Shown piece by piece: positions 54,043 to 63,520 of a DNA stretch of 64,000 nt. Numbering within the stretch: position 1 is the stretch's first letter; every line of letters begins with the position of its first letter. A program made the translations under genes and the position numbers. Source of the DNA: JAPOXR01 sp965116115. GTDB lineage: Bacteria; Pseudomonadota; Alphaproteobacteria; Rhodobacterales; Rhodobacteraceae. The stretch spans positions 1,922,001-1,986,000 of the forward strand of contig OZ220486.1 in NCBI GenBank assembly GCA_965116115.1, read 5' to 3'. Below the pieces are notes generated by a model, which did no database searches, was not told the origin of the DNA, and worked only from the letters and a program-made list of their open reading frames with translations.

Positions 54043-54851
54043 CGCCCCGGTCCTCGGGAAAACGGCGGCGTTACGAGACCGCGCACCGCGGATTCAGGGT
54101 CTTCGGCCCGCATCAGGCTTTCGCCTATGAGAAAGCACCGCGCTCCGGCAGCCGCCAGCCTGTCGAGGTCGTCCCGGCCGGCCAATCCGGATTCCGCGAC
54201 CGGAAGGGTTCCCCGCGGCATGTGCGGCAGAAGGCGTAATGCCGTGTTCGTGGAAACGCTGAATGTCCTGAGATTCCGGTTATTGATACCGATCAGCCGC
54301 GACCGCAGCGATTCGGCCCGCTCAAGTTCCTCTAGACAGTGGACTTCGATCAGGCAGTCCATGCCGCATTCCGAGGATGTCTGCTCAAGCTCGCCCGCCT
54401 GCTCATCAGATACCATTGCCATGATGATCAGGATGCAATCGGCGCCCGCGGCCCGGGATTCCCAGACCTGATACGGATCCAGCATGAAATCTTTGCGCAG
54501 ACAAGGCAGCGGAACCGCGGCTGAAACATCTCTCAGATGTCCGAGGGAACCCTGAAAGCTCGGCGTGTCAGTCAGAACGGACAGACACGCCGCGCCTCCC
54601 CTATGGTACGCTTCCGCCGTCGCGGACGGATTGAAGTTCTCACATATCAGCCCTTTCGAGGGGCTGGCTTTTTTGATCTCGGCGATCAAGCCGTAACCGG
54701 AGCGGGAGGCGGAGAGCAGCGCATCCTTGAAGCCTTTGGGAGGCGCCGCGTCAGCAGCTGCCGACTGCAATTCGCTGACCGGCCGCTTCCGCTTCACCAG
54801 CCTGATTTCGTCCCGCTTATAGCGGGCGATGCGATCAAGAACTTCTGTCAT
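54039..54851 (-). CDS. trpC: indole-3-glycerol phosphate synthase
   Basis: A 270-aa TIM-barrel enzyme forming indole-3-glycerol phosphate in tryptophan synthesis. Motifs are LIAEIKKASPSKGLI, AACLSVLTDTPSFQGSL, CLRKDFMLDPYQVWESRAAGAD, IGINNRNLRTFSV and VAESGLAGRDDLDRL. It overlaps trpD by 4 bp and is monofunctional (no fused TrpF). Confidence 0.97.
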   Translation of the reverse strand: MTEVLDRIARYKRDEIRLVKRKRPVSELQSAAADAAPPKGFKDALLSASRSGYGLIAEIKKASPSKGLICENFNPSATAEAYHRGGAACLSVLTDTPSFQGSLGHLRDVSAAVPLPCLRKDFMLDPYQVWESRAAGADCILIIMAMVSDEQAGELEQTSSECGMDCLIEVHCLEELERAESLRSRLIGINNRNLRTFSVSTNTALRLLPHMPRGTLPVAESGLAGRDDLDRLAAAGARCFLIGESLMRAEDPESAVRGLVTPPFSRGPGR

Positions 54852-55870
54852 TCCGCGGCGTTTGAAGTGACATCGGCAAGTTTTTCAGCGCAGCCCCTTG
54901 CCCGGCCGGAATCAATGCTGTCGCGGCACCGCTCGACCCCTTCCGGCAGGGTTTCCGCGGTTCCTGCCACTACCAGCGCGGCGGCGGCGTTAAACAGCAC
55001 AGCGTCCCGGTAGGCGGATTTTCCGCCGTCGAGAAGGTCTTTCAGCGCCTGAACATTGAAATCCGGGCTGCCGCCGGCGATCGCGGAAAGCGGGTGTTCA
55101 GGCAGGCCGGCGTCGCGTGGTTCAACAGTGAATTCAATGAATGCGCCGTCTCTGAGTTCCACGACATCGGTTGCGCCGCAGATTGAAATCTCGTCCGTCC
55201 CGTCCCGGCCGTGCACAAGCCAGGCCCGCTCTGTGCCGAGGCGGCGCAGCGTCTCCGCCATCGGCCGCAGCAGGCGGAGCGAAAACGCCCCCGTCAGCTG
55301 CCGCTTGACGCCGGCCGGATTCGTCAACGGACCGAGAATGTTGAAGATTGTCCGCGTTCCGAGTTCCCGGCGGGCCGTCATCACGTGCCGCATGGCCGGA
55401 TGGTGCGCCGGTGCCATCATGAATCCGATGCCTGCCGATTCCAGCGCGGCTTCGACGGTCTCCGGCCGGGCTTTGACTGTGATGCCCAGTCCCGCGAGCG
55501 CGTCGGCGGAGCCGGATCTGGACGACAGGTTCCGGTTTCCGTGTTTGGCGACCGGAACGCCTGCGCCGGCCGCCACAAGGGCGGCGGCGGTCGAAATGTT
55601 CAACGTGCCTTTGCCATCGCCTCCTGTGCCGACGATGTCGATCGAATCGCCGGGTGCTTTGATAAGCAAGCATTTGCCGCGCATCACGGCCGCCGCCGCG
55701 GCGATTTCATCGACCGTTTCACCGCGGGTGCGCATCGCCATAAGGAGACCAGCGATCTGTGCGTCGGTCGCCCGCCCTTCCATGACGATATTGAACGCCG
55801 ATTCGGCCTCGCCGGCAGCGAGAGGGCGTTCACAGGCCGCGGAAATCAGCGGTTTGAGAGCGTCAGTCAT
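54848..55870 (-). CDS. trpD: anthranilate phosphoribosyltransferase
   Basis: A 340-aa enzyme adding phosphoribosyl to anthranilate. Motifs are DIVGTGGDGKGTLNISTAAA, VAKHGNRNLSSRSGSADALA, MAPAHHPAMRHV, RTIFNILGPLTNPAG and VHGRDGTDEISI. It overlaps trpC by 4 bp and trpG by 8 bp. Confidence 0.97.
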   Translation of the reverse strand: MTDALKPLISAACERPLAAGEAESAFNIVMEGRATDAQIAGLLMAMRTRGETVDEIAAAAAVMRGKCLLIKAPGDSIDIVGTGGDGKGTLNISTAAALVAAGAGVPVAKHGNRNLSSRSGSADALAGLGITVKARPETVEAALESAGIGFMMAPAHHPAMRHVMTARRELGTRTIFNILGPLTNPAGVKRQLTGAFSLRLLRPMAETLRRLGTERAWLVHGRDGTDEISICGATDVVELRDGAFIEFTVEPRDAGLPEHPLSAIAGGSPDFNVQALKDLLDGGKSAYRDAVLFNAAAALVVAGTAETLPEGVERCRDSIDSGRARGCAEKLADVTSNAAE

Positions 55871-56447
55871 CCTTGCCCCCGATCACTTCCAGAAACTGGG
55901 AGAGTATGACATGACCGTGCTTGGTCTCTATGCTTTCCGGATGAAACTGCACGCCGAAAATCGGCAGCGATCTGTGTCTTATCCCCATGATTACGCCGTC
56001 TTCAGTCCATGCGGTCACTGCAAGCTCGTCCGGAAGTCCGTCTCTTTCGACAGCTAGGGAATGATAGCGCGTGGCGGCGAACGGCGCGGGCAGGCCACGC
56101 ACCGGAAGGGAATTGTCGTGGTGGATTTCAGAAACCTTTCCATGCACGATTTCGTGGCATTGCGTTACCTGTCCGCCGAACGCCTGGCTGATCGACTGAT
56201 GGCCCAGGCAGACGCCGAACAGGGGCAGTTCCGCTTCCGCTGCCGCTGAGACGAGTTCAAGGCAGATGCCGGCCTTTTCAGGGCGGCCTGGGCCTGGCGA
56301 CAGGACGATGGCGTCCGGTTCCAGAGCCATCGCCTCGGAACAACTGAGCTCGTCGTTCCGCTGAACCGACAGCGATGCGCCCAACTCGCCCAGATACTGG
56401 GCGAGGTTGAAGGTGAAACTGTCGTAATTGTCGATCAGGAGTATCAT
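55863..56447 (-). CDS. trpG: anthranilate synthase component II (glutamine amidotransferase)
   Basis: 194 aa from the ATG at 56447 (MILLIDNYDSFTFNL); the longer open frame to 56567 is not coding. It supplies ammonia from glutamine to TrpE. The class I amidotransferase triad is visible: Cys in LFGVCLGHQSISQAFGG, His and Glu in GVQFHPESIETKHG. Starts 10 bp after trpE ends. Confidence 0.96.
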   Translation of the reverse strand: MILLIDNYDSFTFNLAQYLGELGASLSVQRNDELSCSEAMALEPDAIVLSPGPGRPEKAGICLELVSAAAEAELPLFGVCLGHQSISQAFGGQVTQCHEIVHGKVSEIHHDNSLPVRGLPAPFAATRYHSLAVERDGLPDELAVTAWTEDGVIMGIRHRSLPIFGVQFHPESIETKHGHVILSQFLEVIGGKDD

Positions 56448-56457
56448 CGCCGGACGG

Positions 56458-57990
56458 TCAGTTCCGCTGTTCTGGCGGGGCGGCGGCACCGGGCCCGCGG
56501 AACATGGCCGCGTCTTCGGCGGCTCTGCGCAGCGCCTTCGATTTGTCGACGGTTTCTTTCCACTCAAGGTCAGGATCGCTGTCGTGCACGATTCCCCCGC
56601 CGGCTTGGATATACAGCTGTTTGTCCTTGAGAACGGCGGTCCTGAGCGCGATGCACATGTCCATATCGCCGTTCACCGAAAAATAACCGACGCCTCCGGC
56701 ATAGACGCCCCGCTTTTCCGGTTCCAGTTCGTCGATGATTTCCATTGCCCGTATTTTCGGCGCTCCGGAGACGGTGCCCGCTGGCAGTCCGGCCAGCAGG
56801 GCCGACAGGGCATCCTCGCCTTCCTCCAGTTCTCCGGTCACGTTCGAGACGATATGCATCACGTGCGAGTACCGCTCAATGACGAATGTCTCCGTCGGGC
56901 GGACCGTGCCCGTCCGGCTCACGCGTCCGACATCGTTGCGGCCGAGATCAAGCAGCATCAGATGCTCGGCGCGTTCTTTTTCGTCAGCCAGCAGTTCTTC
57001 CGCCAGAAGCGCGTCTTCCGCCGGGCCTGCGCCGCGCGGCCGGGTGCCCGCGATGGGGCGGACCGTGACCTCGCGTCCGAAGACCCTGACCAGAATTTCA
57101 GGACTCGCGCCGATCACTTGGAAGTCGCTGAAATTGAAAAAGAACATGAATGGAGACGGATTGGTGCGCCTCAGAGCCCGGTAGAGCGAGAACGGCGGCA
57201 GATCGAAACGCTGCCTCCACCGCTGGCTCGGCACGACCTGAAAGATGTCGCCCTCCCGGATATATCGCTTGGCGCGCGCGACAATCTTCCCGTATGCTTC
57301 TTTGGACAGATTTGAGACTGGATCCGCTTGGACAAGGGGAGAGCCGAGATCTCGGCAGCGGGGTTCCTGCCGCGATTCGATTTTCCGCACCGCGCTCAAG
57401 ACGCGCCCGCGTGCTTGGTCATAGGCATCGCGGGCGGACAGGCCGCTGTCCGCCCAAGACGGGCTGACCACTGTCACATCGCCTTTTACGCCGTCGAGAA
57501 CGGCGACAATCGCGGGCCTGAACAGAATGGCGTCCGGCAGGCCGAGCGGATCCGGATTGATTTCAGGAAGATTCTCCACCAGCCGGATCATGTCGTAGCC
57601 GAGGTAGCCGAAAAGACCGGCTGAACTGGCTGGAAGTCCCGCCGGCAGGTCGATACGGCTGCGACCGATAAGGCTCCTCAATGAAGCGAACGGGTTTTCC
57701 GGTTCGTTTGACCAGTGGTCGACACCTGCCGCCGCGTTCCGGCTGACGCGCACCCGGCCGTCCCGGCATTGCCAGATGACATCGGGATTCATTCCGACGA
57801 TGGAATAGCGTCCGCGGATTTCACCCCCGGTGACGGATTCCAGAATGAAACTGTGGTTTCCCGCCGCGGCGAGTTTCAGCATGAGCGAGACGGGCGTGTC
57901 TAAATCAGCCGCAAGCGGTGTGTAGACCGCTTGGTTCAGTCCGCGTTCGAACCCTGCCTTGAATTCTGAAAAGGGAGGAAAAACTGCCAT
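56458..57990 (-). CDS. trpE: anthranilate synthase component I
   Basis: A 510-aa chorismate-utilising enzyme making anthranilate. The N-terminal SFILESVTGGE contains the tryptophan feedback-binding LES motif. Catalytic segments are IVARAKRYIREGDIFQVVPS, NPSPFMFFF, IAGTRPRGAG, DLGRNDVGRVSRTGTV, YSHVMHIVSNVTGEL, LPAGTVSGAPKIRAMEII and GGVGYFSVNGDMDMCIALRT. Near the head of the trpE-G-D-C-moaC-moeA run. Confidence 0.97.
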   Translation of the reverse strand: MAVFPPFSEFKAGFERGLNQAVYTPLAADLDTPVSLMLKLAAAGNHSFILESVTGGEIRGRYSIVGMNPDVIWQCRDGRVRVSRNAAAGVDHWSNEPENPFASLRSLIGRSRIDLPAGLPASSAGLFGYLGYDMIRLVENLPEINPDPLGLPDAILFRPAIVAVLDGVKGDVTVVSPSWADSGLSARDAYDQARGRVLSAVRKIESRQEPRCRDLGSPLVQADPVSNLSKEAYGKIVARAKRYIREGDIFQVVPSQRWRQRFDLPPFSLYRALRRTNPSPFMFFFNFSDFQVIGASPEILVRVFGREVTVRPIAGTRPRGAGPAEDALLAEELLADEKERAEHLMLLDLGRNDVGRVSRTGTVRPTETFVIERYSHVMHIVSNVTGELEEGEDALSALLAGLPAGTVSGAPKIRAMEIIDELEPEKRGVYAGGVGYFSVNGDMDMCIALRTAVLKDKQLYIQAGGGIVHDSDPDLEWKETVDKSKALRRAAEDAAMFRGPGAAAPPEQRN

Positions 57991-57999
57991 AATCCGGGC

Positions 58000-59853
58000 T
58001 CAGGGAAGTTGCGCGTGAATGGCGTCGATGACCCCCAGTTCAAGCTTCAGTTTTGCCTCGCGCCTCAGGTGGTCGCTGTAAAGGGCGATGAGGTCGTTGC
58101 CGGTTCCCGATATATATTGGCTGTTCAGCGCGTTGACGGTCTGCACGGTATCCTCGGCGCCGGAATCAGGCGGGGATTCTGAGTTGACCCGCAGCACTCC
58201 CCATACGGCACCCTCGCCGAAGGCGGCTGTTTGCCGGATTCCGGTCGAAAAAGCCGCCGCCGCCAATCCGCCGGGCGCTCCGTCAACGAATTCGTTGCGG
58301 GTCAGGCCGGTCTCGGTCACCGGTCTCAAGTCCAGATCCTCAAAATCAACCCCGCTTTTCAGTTCAGCAGCCAGCTGTTCGGCTTTTGCTTCAAATCTCT
58401 GAGAGAGTTGCCACTGCGCCCATGCGTCGGCGACCGCATCCCGGACATCTTCGAAAGGTTGCACGGCCGGTGGAGTGATCTTGTCGATCCGCATAGCGAA
58501 AAGACCTCCGCCGGGCAATTCCGACAGTTCAGGAAAATCACCGGTTTCGGCTGCCAGCGCGGCCGAGTGGAATTCAGCGAAATCTGTGATTCCGCCTGAT
58601 GAATTCCCGTCGAATGCGATTTTTTCAAGTGCCATGTCCGACTCTGCGGCGAGCTCCTCGACAGTGGCGCCGCCGGCGAGCAGATCCTCGAGAGCCGTGA
58701 TGCTGTCGATGATGTCGGACTCCGCGTCTTGCCGCGCCAGTTCCTCGGCCAATCGCGTCCGCGCTTCATCAAATGAGGTGAGTTCGGCTCCGAGAACGGC
58801 GTTGATTCGGAACAGCGCCGGTCCGAGGCTGGATTCGACAGGTCCGATGATGTCGGCGGATTCACTGGCGAACACGACATCGGCGGCGGCGGCCGACAGG
58901 CCGCTGCGCTCAACCGGTCCCAGCGATATATCGGCGATCATGATTCCCAGCTCATCCGCCAGTTCTTCGAAGTCGATTTCTTCCGCGCCCAGCCGCTCGC
59001 GCGCCGTTTCCGCGGCCTGCCGGTCGGGAAACACCATCCGGTCGACATCCCGCCGTTCGGGCTTGGAATATTGCTCCTCGCGTTCGTTATACAGAGTGCG
59101 GATCCGCGCCTCCGCGACGGATTCGGGATCTTTCAGCATTTCGGGTGTGACCCAGGCGACCGTGATATCGCGTATCTCCGGCAGCGTGAATTCCGGCTCG
59201 TTTTCAGCATGGTAGGCCCGCAGATCCTGATCCGTCGGTTCTGGCGCGTCGCTGTCCAGCATGCCGGCGGGGACCTCCGCCCATGTCACTTCCCGGGTGC
59301 TGAGATAATGGTTGAGCAGGTGGTCAACATAGGTTTCAGCGGGCGGAATGCCTCCGGATACAGTATCTTGAATCAGGTTGCGGGTCTGCGTCTCCCGGAT
59401 GGTCTGGTCGAATTCGGCCGCCGTCATTCCCGTTCTTTCCAGCGTGAAATCGTAGGCGTCTCGGTTGAAACGGCCGTCAGGCCCGTTGAACTGCGGCATT
59501 GCCGCCAATTCTTCCATGATTGTCCGGTCGCCGACGGAAACGCCGACCCGCACGGCTTCGTTGTCCAAAGCCGCGCGCAGAACCAGAGTCTCGAGAGCGT
59601 TCTGGCCGAGACCGGATTGAACGGCTTGGGACGCCGTCAAGCGCCGTCCGGTCAGACGTGCGTATGAATTAATTTCACGCTGCAGCTCTTGATAGTAGTC
59701 GTCGACCGTGATTTCTTCGCCACCCACTGATCCGATCGCCGAGACGGAACTGGTGAAACTTCCGATGCCGAATCCAGCCAGTCCGAGAATCAACAGCCCG
59801 ATGAGAATCCAGACAAACATGTTGGCGCCTTTGGCCCGCGCTGACCTCGCCAT
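58000..59853 (-). CDS. ppiD: peptidyl-prolyl isomerase PpiD / SurA-N domain protein
   Basis: A 617-aa inner-membrane-anchored periplasmic chaperone. A single N-terminal membrane segment (about 12-31, MFVWILIGLLILGLAGFGIG) is followed by a SurA-like helical domain (VGGEEITVDDYYQELQREIN). A divergent parvulin domain (PERRDVDRMVFPDRQAAETA, DELGIMIADISLG) and a C-terminal helical part follow. It helps outer-membrane protein folding. It ends 10 bp upstream of trpE, a pairing known in Rhodobacterales. Confidence 0.92.
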   Translation of the reverse strand: MARSARAKGANMFVWILIGLLILGLAGFGIGSFTSSVSAIGSVGGEEITVDDYYQELQREINSYARLTGRRLTASQAVQSGLGQNALETLVLRAALDNEAVRVGVSVGDRTIMEELAAMPQFNGPDGRFNRDAYDFTLERTGMTAAEFDQTIRETQTRNLIQDTVSGGIPPAETYVDHLLNHYLSTREVTWAEVPAGMLDSDAPEPTDQDLRAYHAENEPEFTLPEIRDITVAWVTPEMLKDPESVAEARIRTLYNEREEQYSKPERRDVDRMVFPDRQAAETARERLGAEEIDFEELADELGIMIADISLGPVERSGLSAAAADVVFASESADIIGPVESSLGPALFRINAVLGAELTSFDEARTRLAEELARQDAESDIIDSITALEDLLAGGATVEELAAESDMALEKIAFDGNSSGGITDFAEFHSAALAAETGDFPELSELPGGGLFAMRIDKITPPAVQPFEDVRDAVADAWAQWQLSQRFEAKAEQLAAELKSGVDFEDLDLRPVTETGLTRNEFVDGAPGGLAAAAFSTGIRQTAAFGEGAVWGVLRVNSESPPDSGAEDTVQTVNALNSQYISGTGNDLIALYSDHLRREAKLKLELGVIDAIHAQLP

Positions 59854-60006
59854 TCAACCTGCCTTTTTCCACTCTTTCTGATGCTGTAGACGTCTAGGGA
59901 TAGGATTCACAATACACAAGACCAATGCGCCAGCCCGAACATTGAGAGAGGCATTTATCGGCTCAACGGGAGATATCCCGGACTCCCTCCTTCAAGATAT
60001 CTCTAG

Positions 60007-61370
60007 TAGTCTGACACAGTGATAATGATGGTAATCGTGGTTTGGCGGACGTCCTGATTTCCGGTGTTGACGCTCCGTTGAAATTGCAGCAGCGGCTTCA
60101 GTCTGAACGAAGACAAATGTTGTCGGCCGGGTATTTCAGCCGGATTCTGAGCAGGAATCCAGCGGCTGAGGCCTGTTTCGCGCCGGCGGCGATTCAAGAG
60201 GCGGGAAGCTATGACGGACTGATAGGAACAAATCGGACGCAAGATACAGCGCATTCGGCTCGAAGATCATGAACGGGCTGAATCAGAGGAGATCGTTTCA
60301 TCCGGCCGCGGTTCGGCCGAGCGGCGGCGGCAGGCGCATATTCTTCTTCTCACGGATGAGAACCGGAAAAGCGGCGCGCGCGCCGATGCCGACGCCGCCG
60401 ATTCCGTCGGGATCGGCACGGCGACTGTCGAGCGGCTCCGCCGGCGTTTTGTCGAGGAGGGTACAGCGGCTCTGGAGCGCAGGCCGCATTCGAACCGCGT
60501 TCCTCCGAAGCTTGACGGCGAGGGCGAGGCGAAGCTGACGATGATTACCTGTTCGGAACCTCCCGAAGGGCGTTCCTCACAGCCGCCGGCCCTGCTCGGC
60601 GAGCGGTCAGCCGCGTTGAATGTCGTCGATGGCATTTCCCGGGAAACGGTCAGGAGGACATTAAAAAAACGATTTGAAACCGCACCTTACGCGGTGCCGG
60701 CGCATTCCGTCGGGGAAAAGCGGCGACTTCGCATGCTCGATGGAGGACGTGTTTGACGTCTATCAGCGGAAGTTCGACGAGGATGAAGTACTGGCGTGCA
60801 CAGCCGAGGCGACGAAGCAGCGGACGAAGGAGGTCCGCTCGGCTTTGCCGACCGCTCCCGGCCGGCCGGCGCGCTTCGACTGTGAATACGAGCGCAACGG
60901 GACGGCGAATCTGTTCATGGTCCATGCGCCGCTTTCAGACCAGGGTACGTCAAGATCACCGACCGCCGGACGAAAAAAGATTTCGCTGAGCTTCTCAGGG
61001 ACATCGCCGATGTCTGCTTCCCCGGCAAAAAAATCGTGCCAGCCATGGACAACCTTAACGCGCATGAGCCAGTGAGTCTTTACCATGCTTTGCCGCCGGA
61101 CCAGGCCGGCAGGCTCTGCAAGCGTTTCGAGGTTCACTGCACGCCGAAACACGGCACCCGGCTGAACATCGCCGAGAGCGGAATCAGCGCGCTGAGCCGT
61201 CAGCGCCTGTCCCGGCGCATCCCCGACCGGGAAACGCTCCGCCGCGAGGTTTCGGCATGGCAGAAAGCGCGCAACGCCGACCCGGCCCCGGTCAAGCAGC
61301 GGTTCACCGCCGAAGACGCGCGCATCAAACTGCATTCCCTTTAGCTGTCAATTTAACAATGTCAGACTAC
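60007..61370 (+). mobile_element. IS630-family element
   Basis: Terminal repeats GTAGTCTGACA (60007-60017) and TGTCAGACTAC (61360-61370) are perfect, flanked by TA (60005-60006 and 61371-61372), the IS630 target. The transposase inside is frameshifted. Confidence 0.9.
60190..61344 (+). pseudogene. IS630-family transposase, frameshifted
   Basis: The frame from about 60200 reads RRRQAHILLLTDENR and IGTATVERLRRRFVEEG (helix-turn-helix), and ISRETVRRTLKK. At an A7 run (60663-60669) the frame must lose one base to continue LKPHLTRCRRIPSGKSGDF and CEYERNGTANLFMVHAPL. A second shift near 60945 leads to ITDRRTKKDFAELL and VPAMDNLNAHEPVSL, and CTPKHGTRLNIAESGISAL carrying the final Glu. The A7 shift may be programmed slippage; the second shift is probably disabling. 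Confidence 0.85.
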
Positions 61371-61459
61371 TAGGTGCGCTCAAAATATGTTCATATGGAC
61401 TTGAAATACATACCATATGGCCTTACTTTATTGCTCGGTTTACTGAGGAGCGCTGACAA

Positions 61460-61849
61460 ATGGAAAATCTCGTTCTGGAACGTGCCACACCGGATCGGCA
61501 GAGGGTGGCTCTCAAGGCCTTCGCGCGGATCGCCGATGCATGGTCGTTGAATCTGCGTGAGGCCGCGGCTCTGGCAGATATGTCGGAATCCACTTGGAAG
61601 CGGGCCAAGAAGTCCGATTTTGCAGGTGATACGACACGGGACCAGATGCTGCGCTTGAGCGCGCTCATCGGCCTTTTCAAGTCGCTCGAGCTCTACTTTG
61701 ACGAACCGATTTCGCGGGAGTGGGTGAAGCTGCCGAACCGGGGGCCGGAATTCGACGGTGCGCGTCCCGTGGACGCGATGATCGCTGGCGGGTTGCCCAA
61801 GATCCTGCGCGTGCGGGGATACGTTGATGCGCTCAGGGGCGGTGTGTGA
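61460..61849 (+). CDS. Xre/MbcA-type antitoxin
   Basis: A 129-aa antitoxin of the Xre family (Xre/MbcA/ParS toxin-binding domain). The N-terminal helices (RIADAWSLNLREAAALADMS, ESTWKRAKK) form the DNA-binding helix-turn-helix. The C-terminal GLPKILRVRGYVDALRGGV is the domain that plugs the RES toxin. A GAGGAG site precedes the ATG. It overlaps the toxin gene by 4 bp (GTGA). It probably autorepresses its promoter; an upstream TA-rich stretch (61380-61440) is available. Confidence 0.9.
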   Translation: MENLVLERATPDRQRVALKAFARIADAWSLNLREAAALADMSESTWKRAKKSDFAGDTTRDQMLRLSALIGLFKSLELYFDEPISREWVKLPNRGPEFDGARPVDAMIAGGLPKILRVRGYVDALRGGV

Positions 61850-62535
61850 GGATCACATCGGTCAATGACCGCGCCCTTGTCCGGTTGATTTCCGCGACCC
61901 ACCACAAACCCCCGGTACTGCGAGGCCTTGTTGACAGCGACGAGGAGGCGGAGATCCTCGCCGAGATCGAAGGCGAGACCAGCGCCCGCCTGATCGCGGA
62001 GCACGAGGGCAGTCGTGCGCTTGACCGCCGCGAATTGGCCTTCGCCCGGCGGTCGCATGACCTTAAACTCTATGGGCAGAGCCACATCAACGCGGCCTTC
62101 ACATATACGAGGGCTTCGGGTAACCGGTTCAACGACGGCGACCGGGGCGCGTGGTATTGTGCCTGTGATATGCTGACGAGCGCACAAGAGGTCGGGTTTC
62201 ACCGGACCCGTGAGTTGGGTTTCATTCGCCGCTGCGAGGACGAGGCGCGCTACGTGGAACTCCTGGCGGACTTCATCGGCGACTTTCCGGATCTGCACGG
62301 GGAGACGCATCCGGCGCTCCATCCGGATCCCGAGCGAGGCTATCCGGCCGGCCAGCGCCTTGCCGCCAAACTGAGGGGAGAGGGGTATCGCGGGCTGATC
62401 TACCCCTCCGTGCGCCATCCGGGCGGGCGATGCCTTGTCGCCTTCGATCCCGGGATCATCCAGAATGTCCGCCCGGGCGCGAGTTGGAAGCTTGTCTGGC
62501 AAGGTGCGCCCGCGTTCACTGTCGAGGGGCTGTAG
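61846..62535 (+). CDS. RES-domain toxin
   Basis: A 229-aa RES toxin, an enzyme that degrades cellular NAD+ by ADP-ribose-type chemistry. The name-giving residues are visible: Arg in ASGNRFNDGDRGAWYCA, Glu in SAQEVGFH, and Ser in IYPSVRHPGGRCLV. Starts with GTG inside the antitoxin stop. The pair looks complete. It is flanked on both sides by transposon remnants, so it is probably transferred. Confidence 0.92.
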   Translation: MRITSVNDRALVRLISATHHKPPVLRGLVDSDEEAEILAEIEGETSARLIAEHEGSRALDRRELAFARRSHDLKLYGQSHINAAFTYTRASGNRFNDGDRGAWYCACDMLTSAQEVGFHRTRELGFIRRCEDEARYVELLADFIGDFPDLHGETHPALHPDPERGYPAGQRLAAKLRGEGYRGLIYPSVRHPGGRCLVAFDPGIIQNVRPGASWKLVWQGAPAFTVEGL

Positions 62536-62617
62536 CGTCCCCCGAAGGTTTCATGCAGTGCTTCAGCTTATCGCGCTAGAGTCAGAGTTCCTGACTTGAT
62601 CCCCTTGCTGAGTCCCC

Positions 62618-63448
62618 TGTCTCCGTCGACGATGAACAGATAACAGCCCTCGGGATCAAGCCCGCGCTCGATCAGATCATCAAGCTGAGCCTACACGACC
62701 GCGGTGTTCTCCGTCGCGTCGTCAAATGATGGCCAGCGGGCGTTTACGCCCGGCCGCGTCAATGCCGACGGCCCCGGTCATCAGCAGGCGGTCGCTCACG
62801 CGCAGCCCGCCGATCTGAATCGTGACGAGAGCTGTATCCGACAGATCAGAAGTCATCCATTCATCAAACTTTGCCTGCGTCAGAGCCTTGAACCGGCGGG
62901 ACACGGCTGATTCCGACAGGCCGCAGCCCGATCCGCACGGAACCCCGGTCTCGGGAATCCACATGGCCCAGCGGGGCTTGCGCATCGCTGCGCCTGCCGT
63001 CATCAAGTTCACCAACCATTGGTCGAGATAGCAGTCCGCGGAGACCTCTTCCCAGCTCGAGGGACATCTCCTTGCCCGCAGCCTTGAAGCGGAGCCGGGG
63101 ACGGTCGCGACCTTGACACCGTGAAACCCAGCCCAGGAACGCGTATGGCACTGGCGGCGCTCCGGCTTGTCAGGAGAATGACTGTAACGCTTCCCAGCGA
63201 GCCGGTCGGCGTCCTCGCTCATCATCTGCCTCAGATGCGCGATGCGCGTTGCCAGACAGAATTTCTCGAAATTCTTCGTCACCTCTTCGACGAGCGCGTT
63301 GATGTTCAAATCGCTGGCAGAGGAGCGGGGGAATGTGCTGGTGGTCTTCATGGTGTTGCTTCCTTTTCTTCATTAAACCCCCAAGTTCGATGCCCGGAGG
63401 AGGCAACACCGCCTATATCAAAGTTTCTACATTAGGCGGGACATTCCC
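62618..63448 (-). pseudogene. IS256-family element, truncated copy 2
   Basis: The minus-strand frame 62722-63351 begins MKTTSTFPRSSASDLNINALVEE, matching copy 1 at 40151, and carries ESAVSRRFKALTQAKFDEWM and VGIDAAGRKRPL. Beyond that the match continues in other frames (VDGDR.. region at 62618-62700) and then stops. The right end keeps a terminal repeat (GGGAATGTCCC read from 63448). The C-terminal catalytic part is lost. Confidence 0.85.
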
Positions 63449-63520
63449 TGAGATCGGCTGTTCGTATTCGAAGATGGGCCGTGAATTTGCCCTCAACACG
63501 GTGCGACGTTGGCATCGCGG

